64,000 nucleotides of DNA from Ewingella allii. Lineage in GTDB: Bacteria > Pseudomonadota > Gammaproteobacteria > Enterobacterales > Enterobacteriaceae. Positions 50,730-60,795 of this stretch are shown here, piece after piece. Both the position numbers and the translations under genes were made by a program. The first letter of the stretch is position 1. Every line of letters begins with the position of its first letter. The DNA is taken from assembly GCF_044430645.1 (NCBI RefSeq), contig NZ_JAWUDN010000001.1, forward strand, positions 372,001 through 436,000, in the 5' to 3' direction. The notes below the pieces were generated by a model, which was given only the letters and a program-made list of their open reading frames with translations, was not told the origin of the DNA and did not search any database.

Positions 50730-51428
50730 TTAGAAAGGACTAGCATGACGGGCTTCGATTTTCACCCCGCTGATGGGATGCACAAAATGCAGCTCGCTGG
50801 CGTGCAGCATCAGGCGAGGTGTCTGTTCAGTCCCCGGCAGCAGCAGGCCGCCATACAAATCACAGCCTAAAATGGGGTGGCCCAGTAGCTGACAGTGAAT
50901 GCGCAACTGGTGCGTGCGCCCGGTTTCTGGCGTCAGCTCCACCCGCGTCAAGGGCAGCAATGCGCCGTTTTCTAACTCACGGTAGAAGCGTTCAATCACC
51001 CGATAGCCGGAGCGCGCGGGCTTGCCGTGAATGCCGCAAATTGACATCAGCGGGAACAGCGCCGGGTCTTTGGCAATGGGCGCATCAATCACCCCTTCAT
51101 CTTCATCCAGATGCCCGCAGAGCAGGGCGCTGTAGATTTTCGTCACGCTGCGCTGACTGAACTGCTGGCAAAGTGCGGCATTGATTGGCTTATTGCGGGC
51201 GATCACCATCAGGCCAGAAGTACCGAAATCGAGGCGATGAACCAGAGTACAGCCGGGGAAGCTCTGCACCAGTCGATGATGGACCGAATCGAGATTGAGC
51301 GGATTTTTACCCGACAGGCTCAGCAGCCCGGCAGGCTTATTGATCAGCAGCAGATGCTCGTCCTGATAGAGCGTCTCGATCTCGTCGTGGCACGGCGGGG
51401 CGATAAAGGTATCGATAATCGTAGACAT
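50730..51428 (-). CDS. RluA-family pseudouridine synthase
   Basis: A 232-residue enzyme isomerising uridine in RNA. Catalytic Asp67 lies in the family motif HRLDFGTSGLMV. The uracil-binding segment is ETGRTHQLRIHCQLLGHPILGCDLYGG, and the N-terminus has LLINKPAGLLSLSG. It is RluA-like but divergent enough that the rRNA/tRNA target position is uncertain. Start at 51428 has GGAAAG; the longer frame adds 26 residues without homology. Confidence 0.88.
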   Translation of the reverse strand: MSTIIDTFIAPPCHDEIETLYQDEHLLLINKPAGLLSLSGKNPLNLDSVHHRLVQSFPGCTLVHRLDFGTSGLMVIARNKPINAALCQQFSQRSVTKIYSALLCGHLDEDEGVIDAPIAKDPALFPLMSICGIHGKPARSGYRVIERFYRELENGALLPLTRVELTPETGRTHQLRIHCQLLGHPILGCDLYGGLLLPGTEQTPRLMLHASELHFVHPISGVKIEARHASPF

Positions 51429-51508
51429 CAGGCTTTCCGCAGGAAGAGGGGGGCGGATGATAACCAATTTTGAGCCAACTGACGAATCAGTCGGCGAAAA
51501 CACCAAAG

Positions 51509-51543
51509 CAAAACGCCCGCTTAAGTTTCCTTAAGCGGGCGTC
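51509..51543 (-). terminator. Terminator of tRNA-Asn
   Basis: A 13-bp perfect stem ACGCCCGCTTAAG / CTTAAGCGGGCGT, then TTTTG on the minus strand. Confidence 0.93.
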
Positions 51544-51550
51544 TCTAATA

Positions 51551-51626
51551 TGGCTCCTCTGACTGGACTCGAACCAGTGACATACGGATTAACAGTCCGC
51601 CGTTCTACCGACTGAACTACAGAGGA
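51551..51626 (-). tRNA. asnT: tRNA-Asn (GTT)
   Basis: A 76-nt cloverleaf on the minus strand. The acceptor stem is TCCTCTG / CAGAGGA, the D-loop AGTTCAGTCGG, the anticodon loop CTGTTAA with anticodon GTT, the T arm GGTTCGAGTCC, and the encoded 3' GCCA. It matches the enterobacterial tRNA-Asn sequence. The symbol is by analogy only, since E. coli has several copies. Confidence 0.97.
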
Positions 51627-51827
51627 ATCGTTGGAACGGGGCGAATAATAGCGACTGCCCGCAGGCATGTCAAAGGGTTAACGAAAAATAGATGTTGTTT
51701 GGTGAGTCTTTGGTCAGGTTGTTGATTTTTATAGCGTGGTAATTTGGAATACGCCTCGCATGGCGTGAAAACAAACCCTTTCTCATCCCCTCCTTTGGCT
51801 TATTTTAGTGCTTTGTTAATCTCTGAA

Positions 51828-51845
51828 TATAGATTATAGTCTATA
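51828..51845. promoter_or_regulatory. Near-palindromic operator of the toxin-antitoxin operon
   Basis: TATAGATTATAGTCTATA lies 12 nt before the toxin start and is nearly its own reverse complement, the usual position for HigA-type autorepression. Confidence 0.6.
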
Positions 51846-51857
51846 AAAGGTGGCGCC

Positions 51858-52199
51858 ATGTGGACGGTACTAACCACGGATTTGTTTGATCAATGGTTTG
51901 ATCAGCAAAATGATGGAACTCAGGAGAAAGTTCTTGCGGGTTTATTAGCTCTTCGTCGAGGAGGGCCGCAGCTCGGAAGGCCGTTGGTCGATACTGTTTG
52001 TGGCTCGGGTTACCCGCACTTGAAGGAGTTGCGGATACAGCACAAAGGGGAGCCACTTCGTGCTTTCTTTGCTTTTGATCCTTTCCGCCAGGCCATTGTT
52101 CTGTGCGCGGGGAGCAAAAAGGGCAAGGAAAAGCAGTTCTACAAACGGATGCTTCACATTGCCGATCAGGCGTATCTGAGGCATCTACGGGAAGAATAA
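51858..52199 (+). CDS. higB: HigB/RelE-family toxin
   Basis: A 113-residue RelE-superfamily protein, probably a ribosome-dependent mRNA interferase. Family features: WFDQQNDGTQEKVLAGLLALRRGGPQLGRPLVDTV, then HLKELRIQHKGEPLRAFFAFDPFRQAIVLCAGSKKG and the basic tail KQFYKRML. The toxin is encoded first, as is typical of HigBA pairs. It has an AGGTGG ribosome site. The pair lies 230 bp from tRNA-Asn. Confidence 0.88.
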   Translation: MWTVLTTDLFDQWFDQQNDGTQEKVLAGLLALRRGGPQLGRPLVDTVCGSGYPHLKELRIQHKGEPLRAFFAFDPFRQAIVLCAGSKKGKEKQFYKRMLHIADQAYLRHLREE

Positions 52200-52210
52200 G
52201 GAGCATTAAA

Positions 52211-52513
52211 ATGGCGAAAAATTTACAAGACTTACTGGCTGCGCGCAGCAGTGAAAGCCAAAAGCGCATCTCCGAGGCGGCTGATGAAATGCTGCTTGAG
52301 GTGAAGCTCTACGCCCTGCGCGAACAGTTGGCGATGTCGCAGGCGGCGGTAGCAAAGGCGATGGGAATTAGCCAGCCTTCGGTAGTGGCGATTGAGCAGC
52401 GCGGCAATGATATCAAGCTGTCGACCATGAAACGTTATGTTGAAGCGATGGGCGGGAAACTGCGTATTGATGTCGAGCTGCCTGACGGCAAACATACAAG
52501 CTTTGTGGTGTGA
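52211..52513 (+). CDS. higA: XRE-family antitoxin HigA
   Basis: A 100-residue helix-turn-helix protein (ALREQLAMSQAAVAKAMGISQPSVVAIEQRG) with a C-terminal strand region MGGKLRIDVELPDG. It starts 11 bp after the toxin stop with AAGGAG, consistent with co-expression. It should bind the toxin and repress the operon through the upstream palindrome. Confidence 0.9.
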   Translation: MAKNLQDLLAARSSESQKRISEAADEMLLEVKLYALREQLAMSQAAVAKAMGISQPSVVAIEQRGNDIKLSTMKRYVEAMGGKLRIDVELPDGKHTSFVV

Positions 52514-52518
52514 GCAGA

Positions 52519-52568
52519 AAGAAAAAACCGGCTGCTAAATCGGACGGGTGGACCGAATAACAGCCGGT
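52519..52568 (-). terminator. Terminator of the rut operon
   Basis: ACCGGCTG / CAGCCGGT with an inner partly paired stem (TTCGG / CCGA). On the minus strand it is followed by TTTTTTC. Confidence 0.8.
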
Positions 52569-52607
52569 GATCATCAAAATTGATGAGCTAAGGAGAAACT
52601 GAGGTCG

Positions 52608-53936
52608 TCAGTTACCTTTTAATGCAGCTTCTGTGCCAGTTTTGGTGAGTCGACGATTTTTAAGTAATGCATTGAGCAAGATAGCGCCGAAGGTCGCCGT
52701 GCCGATACCGCCCAGCGTGAAGCCGCCGAGCGTCAGCGAGAAGTTGCCCGCGCCCAGCACCAGCGTTACCGCGACCATAATCAGGTTGCCGTTCTCATTA
52801 AGATCAACCTTGTTCTGCAACCAGATTCGTGCCCCTGAAACCGCAATTAAACCAAAGACCACGATGGACGCCCCGCCGAGCACCGGGCCGGGAATGGTGT
52901 GGATCACTGCACCAAATTTGGGAGAGAAGCCCAAAACTATGGCAACGGCGGCGGCGGCAACAAAAATCAGCGTGGAATAAATTTTAGTGACCGCCATGAC
53001 GCCAATGTTTTCTGCATAAGTGGTCACGCCGCTGCTGCCGACCGCGCCGGAGAGCATGGTTGCCAATCCGTCGCCGACAAAGGCGCGACCCATGTACGGG
53101 TCGAGATTTTTTCCGGTCATGCCCGCCACGGCCTTGATGTGTCCGAGGTTCTCGGCCACCAGGATCACCGCGACCGGCGCGATCAGCAGCATGGCGTGAG
53201 CGCTAAACGTTGGGGTAGTAATGGTTGGCAGGCCAAACCACGCGGCTTGCGAGATGATGCTGAAATCGACCGGTTTGCCTAACCCCAGGCCGTTAGTGAC
53301 GACTACGTAAATAGCGTAGGCGGCGACCAGCCCCAGCAAGAGCAACAGCTTTTGCACCAGCCCACGCGTAAATACCGCCACGGCGCCGATGCACAGCACG
53401 GTGACCACCGCCATCCAGCTGTCGAATGAAGAGGCGGACACGCTGTGAATGGCGATGGGTGCCAGATTCAGGCCGATCGCCATGACCACGGCGCCCGTGA
53501 CCACCGGCGGCATCAGCTTTTCAATCCAGCGCGTCCCGACTGCCATCACCACAAAACCTATCAGCATATACACAGCGCCACAGGCGATAATGCCGCCGAG
53601 GGCTAAGGCGATATTCGGGTTGGCGCCTTGCCCGCTGTAGCCCGTCACGGCAATCACCAGCCCGACAAAAGAGGCGCTGGAGCCAAGGTAGCTAGGCACT
53701 CGCCCACCAACCACCAGAAAGAATAGCAGGGTGCCAATCCCTGACATTAGGATGGCCATGTTGGCGTCAAATCCCATCAGCAGCGGCATGAGCACCGTCG
53801 CGCCAAACATGGCTACCGTGTGCTGTATGCCCATCACCATCGTCTGCCCTAAGGGCAGACGCTCATCCGGCGCGACAACGGCGCCATCCAGATTGCCCTG
53901 CCGTAAACGCCATTTTGGAAACCAGGAATTCGCCAT
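52608..53936 (-). CDS. rutG: Pyrimidine permease RutG
   Basis: A 442-residue uracil:proton symporter of the NCS2 family, the same length as E. coli RutG. It has 14 hydrophobic segments. Signature segments are VMGIQHTVAMFGATVLMPLLMGFD, VPSYLGSSASFVGLV and ENLGHIKAVAGMTG, with GSSGVTTYAENIGVMAVTKIYS. Last gene of the rut operon. A small GCCTGC-TTTG-GCAGGC hairpin without T-tract lies between rutF and rutG. Confidence 0.97.
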   Translation of the reverse strand: MANSWFPKWRLRQGNLDGAVVAPDERLPLGQTMVMGIQHTVAMFGATVLMPLLMGFDANMAILMSGIGTLLFFLVVGGRVPSYLGSSASFVGLVIAVTGYSGQGANPNIALALGGIIACGAVYMLIGFVVMAVGTRWIEKLMPPVVTGAVVMAIGLNLAPIAIHSVSASSFDSWMAVVTVLCIGAVAVFTRGLVQKLLLLLGLVAAYAIYVVVTNGLGLGKPVDFSIISQAAWFGLPTITTPTFSAHAMLLIAPVAVILVAENLGHIKAVAGMTGKNLDPYMGRAFVGDGLATMLSGAVGSSGVTTYAENIGVMAVTKIYSTLIFVAAAAVAIVLGFSPKFGAVIHTIPGPVLGGASIVVFGLIAVSGARIWLQNKVDLNENGNLIMVAVTLVLGAGNFSLTLGGFTLGGIGTATFGAILLNALLKNRRLTKTGTEAALKGN

Positions 53937-54010
53937 ATTGTGCTCCGCAGTGAGAAAACATCACGAGTAAAGGTGAAAACAGCCTGCTTTGGCAGGCGCG
54001 TTAGGGCTCA

Positions 54011-54541
54011 TTAAGAACCTGAATTTGCCGCGCGCATTAAGGAGTGATAGCGGCGGTCGAAATAGGCCAGTCCGTGGCTTTCATCGTTGCGCACCAGCGC
54101 CACGGCTTCGCAGATCAGAATGTCGTGAGTGCCGACGCTGGTGATTTGGGTGATGTTGCAGTCGAATGAGACCAGCGCGCCGCTCAAAATGGGCGAGCCG
54201 GTGGCCAGCGTTGACCACTCGGCGGCTTCGAATCGCTGTTCCATCGTCGTTTTACCGCCAAACAGGTTGGATAGCGACTCATGGTTATGAGCCAGCGTGT
54301 TGACGCACAGCACGTGGTTCTGTTTGAACATCGGGTAGACCGAGGCCGAGCGATTCAGGCACACCAGCAGGGTCGGCGGGGTGTCGGTCACGCTGCACAC
54401 CGCCGAGGCGGTAAATCCGGCGCGTCCCGCCGGGCCATCTGTCGTGATGATGTTCACCGCCGTGCCGAGCCGCGCCATAGCATCGCGAAAATCCTGCTTT
54501 TCCACCGGCAGGGTCGGGTGATGTGGGGTTGCCGTTTGCAT
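54011..54541 (-). CDS. rutF: FMN reductase RutF
   Basis: A 176-residue flavin reductase that supplies reduced FMN to RutA. It contains the flavin-reductase-like fold: DFRDAMARLGTAVNIITTDGPAGRAGFTASAVCSVTDTPP near the N-terminus and GTHDILICEAVALV. The C-terminal YFDRRYHSL is conserved in the family. It sits 15 bp after rutE. Confidence 0.95.
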   Translation of the reverse strand: MQTATPHHPTLPVEKQDFRDAMARLGTAVNIITTDGPAGRAGFTASAVCSVTDTPPTLLVCLNRSASVYPMFKQNHVLCVNTLAHNHESLSNLFGGKTTMEQRFEAAEWSTLATGSPILSGALVSFDCNITQITSVGTHDILICEAVALVRNDESHGLAYFDRRYHSLMRAANSGS

Positions 54542-54556
54542 CAGGTTTCTCCCTTT

Positions 54557-55147
54557 TCAGACCAGCCTACAGGCGCGCTTAAAGTCAAGGCGCGGCAGAC
54601 GGGCGTAGACTTTGCTGCTGTCGCCATAGCCGATGTTTATCAGGAAGTTGGACTTCCAGCCCAGCTCTGACAGAAATTCGGCATCCACTTTAGTAGGGTC
54701 AAAGCCGGACATCGGCCCGGTGTCTAAACCCAGCGAACGGCAGGCCATGATCAGGTAAGCCGCCTGCAAGCTGCTGTTACGAAATGCCGTCTCATGGGCC
54801 AGTTCCGGGCTGGAGGTAAACCACGAACGGGCGTCGCCGTGAGGAAATAGCTCGGGAAGCGCCTCGTAAAACTCGGGGTCCCAGCCGACAATGGCGGTCA
54901 CCGGCGCGGACATAGTTTTAGCCAGATTGCCGCTGGAAAGCGCCGGAGCCAGCTTCTCCTTAGCCTCTTGACTGCGCACAAACACAATGCGCGCCGGGCT
55001 ACAGTTGGCCGAGGTTGGCCCCATGCGCGCCAGCTCGTAAACCTGCTGGAGCAGTTCATCGCTAACCGGCTTTTCCAGCCAGCCGTTATGGGTGCGGGCT
55101 TCGGTGAATAGGGTTGCCAGCGCGCTGGCGGTTAATGCTTCGGCCAT
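54557..55147 (-). CDS. rutE: Probable malonic semialdehyde reductase RutE
   Basis: A 196-residue nitroreductase-fold protein, the length of E. coli RutE. It reduces malonic semialdehyde to 3-hydroxypropionate in the Rut pathway. Visible: EKPVSDELLQQVYELARMGPTSANCSPARIVFVRSQEAKEKL (FMN site) and SELGWKSNFLINIGYGD. The start overlaps the rutD end by 16 bp. Confidence 0.95.
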   Translation of the reverse strand: MAEALTASALATLFTEARTHNGWLEKPVSDELLQQVYELARMGPTSANCSPARIVFVRSQEAKEKLAPALSSGNLAKTMSAPVTAIVGWDPEFYEALPELFPHGDARSWFTSSPELAHETAFRNSSLQAAYLIMACRSLGLDTGPMSGFDPTKVDAEFLSELGWKSNFLINIGYGDSSKVYARLPRLDFKRACRLV

Positions 55148-55971
55148 GGGATCTCCGTCGGGTTAAGGCTTGAAATGGGGTTCTGGTTTTGCAGGCCGTG
55201 GGTCTGCAACCATGCCAATAAAAGGGCGTTAAAGGTGTCACTGTCGGTCACGCTCATGGCATGACCGCCGTAATTCATCTGCTGATGCTCGCCGTGGGGC
55301 AGGGCCTGCGCCAGCGAAACCGACTGGTGCCAAGGCACTAGCAGGTCGTCTTTACTGCTTAGAGCCAGCACAGGCGCGATAACCTGACTGAGCGAATCGG
55401 TCAGGTCAGAGGTCATCAGCGCTTCTAACCGCCGCAGCAGGTTTTCCATCCCCTGAAAATGCGCAACCTGATGCTGCCTCTCCTGCTCAAGCAAATCGCG
55501 ATGAGCAGAAAGCCAATCGGCAGGATAAAGAAACAGCGGTTGGGCCTGCACATAGGCATCTACACCGCTGTTTAATAACAAGTTTTGGCGCACTTCGAAG
55601 CAGCGGCGAGTTTGTGAATCAAGCCTGGCCCAGCCGTTAACCACCACCAGACTTTGCAGCCGGGAAGGGTAGCGCAGAGCCAAATGCAGCCCAATAATTC
55701 CCCCCAGCGCGTGTCCGACAATATGACAACGGTCGATGTGCAGTTCATTCAGCAGCCCCGCCAGCTCGTCGGCCATATCTTCCATTCTGTAACCCGCAGG
55801 CACCTCGCCCTGACTAACGCCGGTGCCCTGCTGGTCATACAGCACCACGCGAAAGTGCTCTGCTAACATCGCCAGCTGTGGCTGCCAAAAGCCGTGCACG
55901 CCGCCCAGCCCCGATGACAGCACAACGGTATCCACCGACGGAGAGTCTTTACCCAATACTTTGTAATACAT
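55132..55971 (-). CDS. rutD: Alpha/beta-hydrolase-fold protein RutD
   Basis: A 279-residue alpha/beta-hydrolase helping convert carbamate-type intermediates in uracil degradation. The nucleophile elbow reads GHALGG, alanine where serine is usual, just as in E. coli RutD. The base region YGGHAMSVTD is intact. Start at 55971 with AGGAG 8 nt upstream; the frame opening at 56004 adds 11 unmatched residues. It is 29 bp after rutC. Confidence 0.93.
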   Translation of the reverse strand: MYYKVLGKDSPSVDTVVLSSGLGGVHGFWQPQLAMLAEHFRVVLYDQQGTGVSQGEVPAGYRMEDMADELAGLLNELHIDRCHIVGHALGGIIGLHLALRYPSRLQSLVVVNGWARLDSQTRRCFEVRQNLLLNSGVDAYVQAQPLFLYPADWLSAHRDLLEQERQHQVAHFQGMENLLRRLEALMTSDLTDSLSQVIAPVLALSSKDDLLVPWHQSVSLAQALPHGEHQQMNYGGHAMSVTDSDTFNALLLAWLQTHGLQNQNPISSLNPTEIPWPKH

Positions 55972-56000
55972 GGTTAATCTCCTAGGTGAACTTGGGTTTA

Positions 56001-56387
56001 TCACTTGCCGATATGGGCGATTGAGGCGATTTCTATCAGTGCGTCCGGCTTAACCAGTCCACACTGAATGCAGAAGCGCGCGGGTTTTTCGCCGGGGAAG
56101 TATTCGGCATACACCTGATTTACGGCGCCATAATTGGCCCAGTCGGTAATGAAAATGGAGTTCATGGTGACGTCATCCATGGTGCCGCCCGCCGTTTCAA
56201 TCACCTTTTTGATGATTTCTAGCACGTGGCGAGTTTGCGCAGCGGCATCGCCGATATGCACCACATTGTTGTCTTTATCAAAGGGCAGGGTTCCCGAGAC
56301 GTAAACCACGCCGTCGGCCAAGGTGCCCGGAACAAATGGGGCCAGCGGAACGCCGCTGCCTGCTGGAATAATCGCGCTTTTAGGCAT
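56001..56387 (-). CDS. rutC: Aminoacrylate peracid reductase/deaminase RutC (RidA family)
   Basis: A 128-residue RidA/YjgF-family protein, the length of E. coli RutC. It acts on 3-aminoacrylate intermediates. Family segments: FVPGTLADGVVYVSGTLPFDKDNNVV, the signature arginine in AQTRHVLEIIKKVIE, and the C-terminal KPARFCIQCGLVKPDALIEIASIAHIG. Confidence 0.95.
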   Translation of the reverse strand: MPKSAIIPAGSGVPLAPFVPGTLADGVVYVSGTLPFDKDNNVVHIGDAAAQTRHVLEIIKKVIETAGGTMDDVTMNSIFITDWANYGAVNQVYAEYFPGEKPARFCIQCGLVKPDALIEIASIAHIGK

Positions 56388-56407
56388 TATTTTTCCTCAA
56401 TTTATTA

Positions 56408-57171
56408 TCAGGCTGATTTACTCAGCGGCTGCTCGCTATAACCCACGGCATCGCAGAAGCTGTTGACGTTGGACACCCAGCCGAAGAAGGTTTCAATGTT
56501 GTAAATCGCGGCTTTTTGCGCGAAGTCCGGCCCGGCCTGATGAGTCGCGTCTTCTAGCACTACGCCGAAATATTCGAGGAAGAAGCCGTCGCGCAGGGTG
56601 GATTCCACGCAAACGTTAGTGGCAATGCCGGTAAACACCAGATGATGAATGCCGTAGCTGCGCAACAGGCTGTCGAGCTGGGTGTTGAAGAAGCCGCTGT
56701 AGCGCGGTTTCGGCAGCACGATGTCACCCGGCTGTGGCTGAAGTTGGTCCACTAAGTCGTAGTCCCAGTCGCCTTTTGCCAGCAGTTTTCCCATCAATTC
56801 CGGACGTTTTCGCATGGTCTTGAGTGCATTGGACTTGTGATAATTTGGCGAGCCGCTGCCGCCCGCTTCGACATACTGATTGTCCCAGCCGTTTTGGAAG
56901 AAAATGACTTTGATGCCCGCCGAGCGCGCCGCGGCAATCGCCCGCTGGATGTTTTTAATCACCGGGCCGGTGGCCGACACGTCAAAGCCCGCCAAATCCA
57001 GATAGCCGCCCTGTGAGGCGTAGGCGTTTTGCATATCCACCACGATCAGCGCGGCCTGCTGCGGGGTAAACGCAATAGTTTCCGGGCGAGCTTTTAATAG
57101 CGTTTCTTGGCCGCTGCTTTTTGTATCGCGGCGAACAACGTTGTCAGCTTTCGATTGATCAAACACGGTCA

Positions 57172-57172
<1 letters not shown>
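56408..57172 (-). CDS. rutB: Ureidoacrylate amidohydrolase RutB
   Basis: A 254-residue isochorismatase-fold hydrolase cutting ureidoacrylate to aminoacrylate and carbamate. Triad: Asp46 in LIVVDMQNAY, Lys155 in IVLPKPRYSGF, Cys188 in GIATNVCVEST. It is about 20 residues longer than E. coli RutB at the N-terminus. It overlaps rutA by one base (TGATG), so the ATG at 57172 is well supported. Confidence 0.95.
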
Positions 57173-58272
<1,100 letters not shown>

Positions 58273-58455
58273 AGCTCACCTCAATTTCGTTAATCTTAAC
58301 AATGGCTTGCCTGAGTCATTTGGACGGCAGACAGCGCTGTGTGAAAACGTATTGACGAGGAAGCTATTGCAAAGCCAATGCCAGTTTTTAAATCGGCTTA
58401 TTTTTCAGTCGGTTGAAAAATACGCAGCATGTTTTCTGGAGTAATTGGTCTAATT

Positions 58456-58471
58456 CGGACCATTTGGTAAA
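58456..58471. promoter_or_regulatory. RutR-like operator between rutA and rutR
   Basis: CGGACCATTTGGTAAA matches the RutR box TTGACCAnnTGGTCAA at most palindromic positions (core GACCA-TGGT), in the expected divergent region. Confidence 0.6.
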
Positions 58472-58645
58472 AATTAACTGCACGCAAAACAGGCAGAGGT
58501 GGGCAAAAATGGTGCGGTTTTGTTAAAAAATTACCTCTTTGTGGTTAATTGCAGAAATGCTCACGGGGTAAGGGATTGACGATAGTCGCAGTGAAAGTCA
58601 TTTGTTATGCTCGGAATATTGCAGAAAGCGGGGCGGGGAGTGGTC

Positions 58646-59290
58646 GTGAGTCAGCAGATTGAACATCAGAAGAAAGCGCCGACCCGGCGTTCAAAAGCCG
58701 TCGCGGCAAAACGCAGCACCATTATGGCCGCCGCGCTGGAGTTTTTCTCGTTGTACGGCATCCACGGTACCAGTCTGGATCAGGTCGCCGAGCGCGCCGA
58801 TGTGTCCAAAACCAACCTGCTGTATTACTTCCCATCAAAAGAGGATTTGTATATCGCCGTGCTGCGCGGGCTGTTGGACGTGTGGGTCGCGCCGCTGATT
58901 GCCCTGCGCGCCGAGCAGCATCCGCTATCTGCCATCAGCGAGTATATCCGCCTCAAGCTTTGCGTCTCCCGCGACCACCCACAAGCCTCGCGGCTGTTCT
59001 GTCTGGAGATGGTGCAGGGCGCACCGTTGTTGAAACAGGAGTTGGGCGGCAGTCTCAAGACGCTGGTGGAGGATAAGTCCGACGTCATTCGCGGCTGGAT
59101 AAAGCAGGAGTTGATAGCCCCCATCGAGCCTCTGCATTTGATATTCATGCTTTGGGCGACCACCCAGCATTACGCGGATTTCAGCGTGCAAGTCGAAGCC
59201 ATCAGCGGCAAAACCCTCAACGATGAGGCGTTCTTTGAACAAACAGTTCAGGGGATTCAAAGAATCATCATAGGGGGGATTCGGGTTTGA
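58646..59290 (+). CDS. rutR: TetR-family rut operon regulator RutR
   Basis: A 214-residue TetR-family protein, closely matching E. coli RutR (212 aa). HTH: IMAAALEFFSLYGIHGTSLDQVAERADVSKTNLLYYFPSKEDLYIAVLR; ligand domain: YIRLKLCVSRDHPQASRLFCLEM, HLIFMLWATTQHYADFSVQVEAI. In E. coli it represses rut and is released by uracil or thymine. I prefer the GTG at 58646 behind GGGAG; the frame also opens earlier at 58607. Confidence 0.95.
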   Translation: MSQQIEHQKKAPTRRSKAVAAKRSTIMAAALEFFSLYGIHGTSLDQVAERADVSKTNLLYYFPSKEDLYIAVLRGLLDVWVAPLIALRAEQHPLSAISEYIRLKLCVSRDHPQASRLFCLEMVQGAPLLKQELGGSLKTLVEDKSDVIRGWIKQELIAPIEPLHLIFMLWATTQHYADFSVQVEAISGKTLNDEAFFEQTVQGIQRIIIGGIRV

Positions 59291-59311
59291 AAACCCTTTG
59301 AAACGTTTTGT

Positions 59312-59358
59312 GGTTTTGTCTTGCTCCTCCCCCTCCTGAAAAGGGAAGGAGCAAAACC
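59312..59358. terminator. Bidirectional terminator between rutR and cycA
   Basis: GGTTTTG...GCTCCTCCC paired with AGGGAAGGAGC-AAAACC, between convergent genes. Confidence 0.75.
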
Positions 59359-59394
59359 AAAACATCTAAAAGACAAAGTGTTGAGTTAAATAAT

Positions 59395-60795
59395 TCAGAC
59401 CTTTCGATTTCTCGTCCGGATCCAATATCCCACCGCCAACACCACAAACCACAGCGGCGTCACCATCAGGGCCTGGCGGGTATCATCCTGCAAGGTTAAC
59501 AGCACCAGCACGCAGGCGAAGAACGCCATACAGACCCAGCACATCAACTTGCCTAACGGCATTTTGTAGATGGATTTCTCATGCAACTGCGGGCGCTGGC
59601 GGCGATATACCAGATATGAGCAGAGGATGATGGTCCAAACGAACATAAACAAAATGGCCGAAACCGTTGTCACCAGCGTGAATACCGTCACCACGTCTGG
59701 GATCAGATAAATCAGCACCACGCCGCCCAGCAGGCAGATACAGGAGAAGGTCAGGCCGTTTGACGGCACCGCGCGGGAGGACAATTTACCAAAGGCTTTC
59801 GGCGCATTGCCTTCCTGCGCCAGACCGAACAACATGCGGCTGGTGGAGAACACGCCGCTGTTGGCGGAAGAGGCCGCCGAGGTCAGCACCACGAAGTTAA
59901 TAATGCTGGCGGCAGCGGGCAAACCGGCAATCACGAACAGCTCGACGAACGGGCTCTTATCCGGCACTACGGAGTTCCACGGCGTGACTGACATAATCAT
60001 AATCAACGAGAAAACGTAGAACATGATGATGCGCAGCGGGATGGCATTGATGGCCCGCGGCAGAGACTTCTCCGGATCTTTGGTTTCGGCGGCGGTTGTC
60101 CCGACTAATTCAATGCCGACAAAGGCGAAAATCGCTATCTGGAAGCCAGCAAAGAAGCCGCTAATGCCGTGGGGGAAGAAGCCACCGTCATTCCACAGGT
60201 TACTGAACGAGGCAACCGAGCCGGTTGGCGTCTCAAAGTGAGTCAATACCATCACCAGGCCGGTGATAATTAAGCCGACGATGGCGACGATTTTAATCAT
60301 CGCGAACCAGAACTCCATCTCACCAAACATTTTAACGGTGGCGAGGTTCAGGCTCAGCAAGAGTAAAACGCAGAGTAAAGAGGCTATCCACTGCGACAAG
60401 CCGGGGAACCAGAATTGTGCATAAGCAGTAATGGCCACCACGTCGGCGATGCCGGTGACTACCCAGCAGAACCAGTAGGTCCAGCCCGTAAAGTAGCCCG
60501 CCCACGGACCCAGCAGGTCAGCGGCGAAGTCGCTGAAGGATTTATATTCAAGGTTAGAAAGCAGCAGTTCGCCCATCGCACGCATTACGAAAAACAGCAT
60601 AAAGCCGATGATCATATAAACGAAGATGATGGATGGACCCGCCAGGCTGATGGTTTTCCCCGACCCCATGAACAGGCCGGTACCAATAGCGCCACCGATA
60701 GCAATAAGCTGGATATGCCGGTTACTGAGGTTGCGCCGTAGGTTATCGGCGCCTTCCTCTTCCTGCTTACTGAGGATTTTAGACTCGTCTTGCAT
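59395..60795 (-). CDS. cycA: D-serine/D-alanine/glycine:H+ symporter CycA
   Basis: A 466-residue APC-family amino acid permease with 12 helices, nearly identical in long stretches to E. coli CycA (RHIQLIAIGGAIGTGLFMGSG, FADLLGPWAGYFTGWTYWFCWV, FVGIELVGTTAAETKDPEKSLPRAIN, SAASSANSGVFSTSRMLFGLAQEG). It imports glycine, D-alanine, D-serine and D-cycloserine. It stands alone. In E. coli its mRNA leader is a target of the small RNA GcvB. Confidence 0.96.
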   Translation of the reverse strand: MQDESKILSKQEEEGADNLRRNLSNRHIQLIAIGGAIGTGLFMGSGKTISLAGPSIIFVYMIIGFMLFFVMRAMGELLLSNLEYKSFSDFAADLLGPWAGYFTGWTYWFCWVVTGIADVVAITAYAQFWFPGLSQWIASLLCVLLLLSLNLATVKMFGEMEFWFAMIKIVAIVGLIITGLVMVLTHFETPTGSVASFSNLWNDGGFFPHGISGFFAGFQIAIFAFVGIELVGTTAAETKDPEKSLPRAINAIPLRIIMFYVFSLIMIMSVTPWNSVVPDKSPFVELFVIAGLPAAASIINFVVLTSAASSANSGVFSTSRMLFGLAQEGNAPKAFGKLSSRAVPSNGLTFSCICLLGGVVLIYLIPDVVTVFTLVTTVSAILFMFVWTIILCSYLVYRRQRPQLHEKSIYKMPLGKLMCWVCMAFFACVLVLLTLQDDTRQALMVTPLWFVVLAVGYWIRTRNRKV

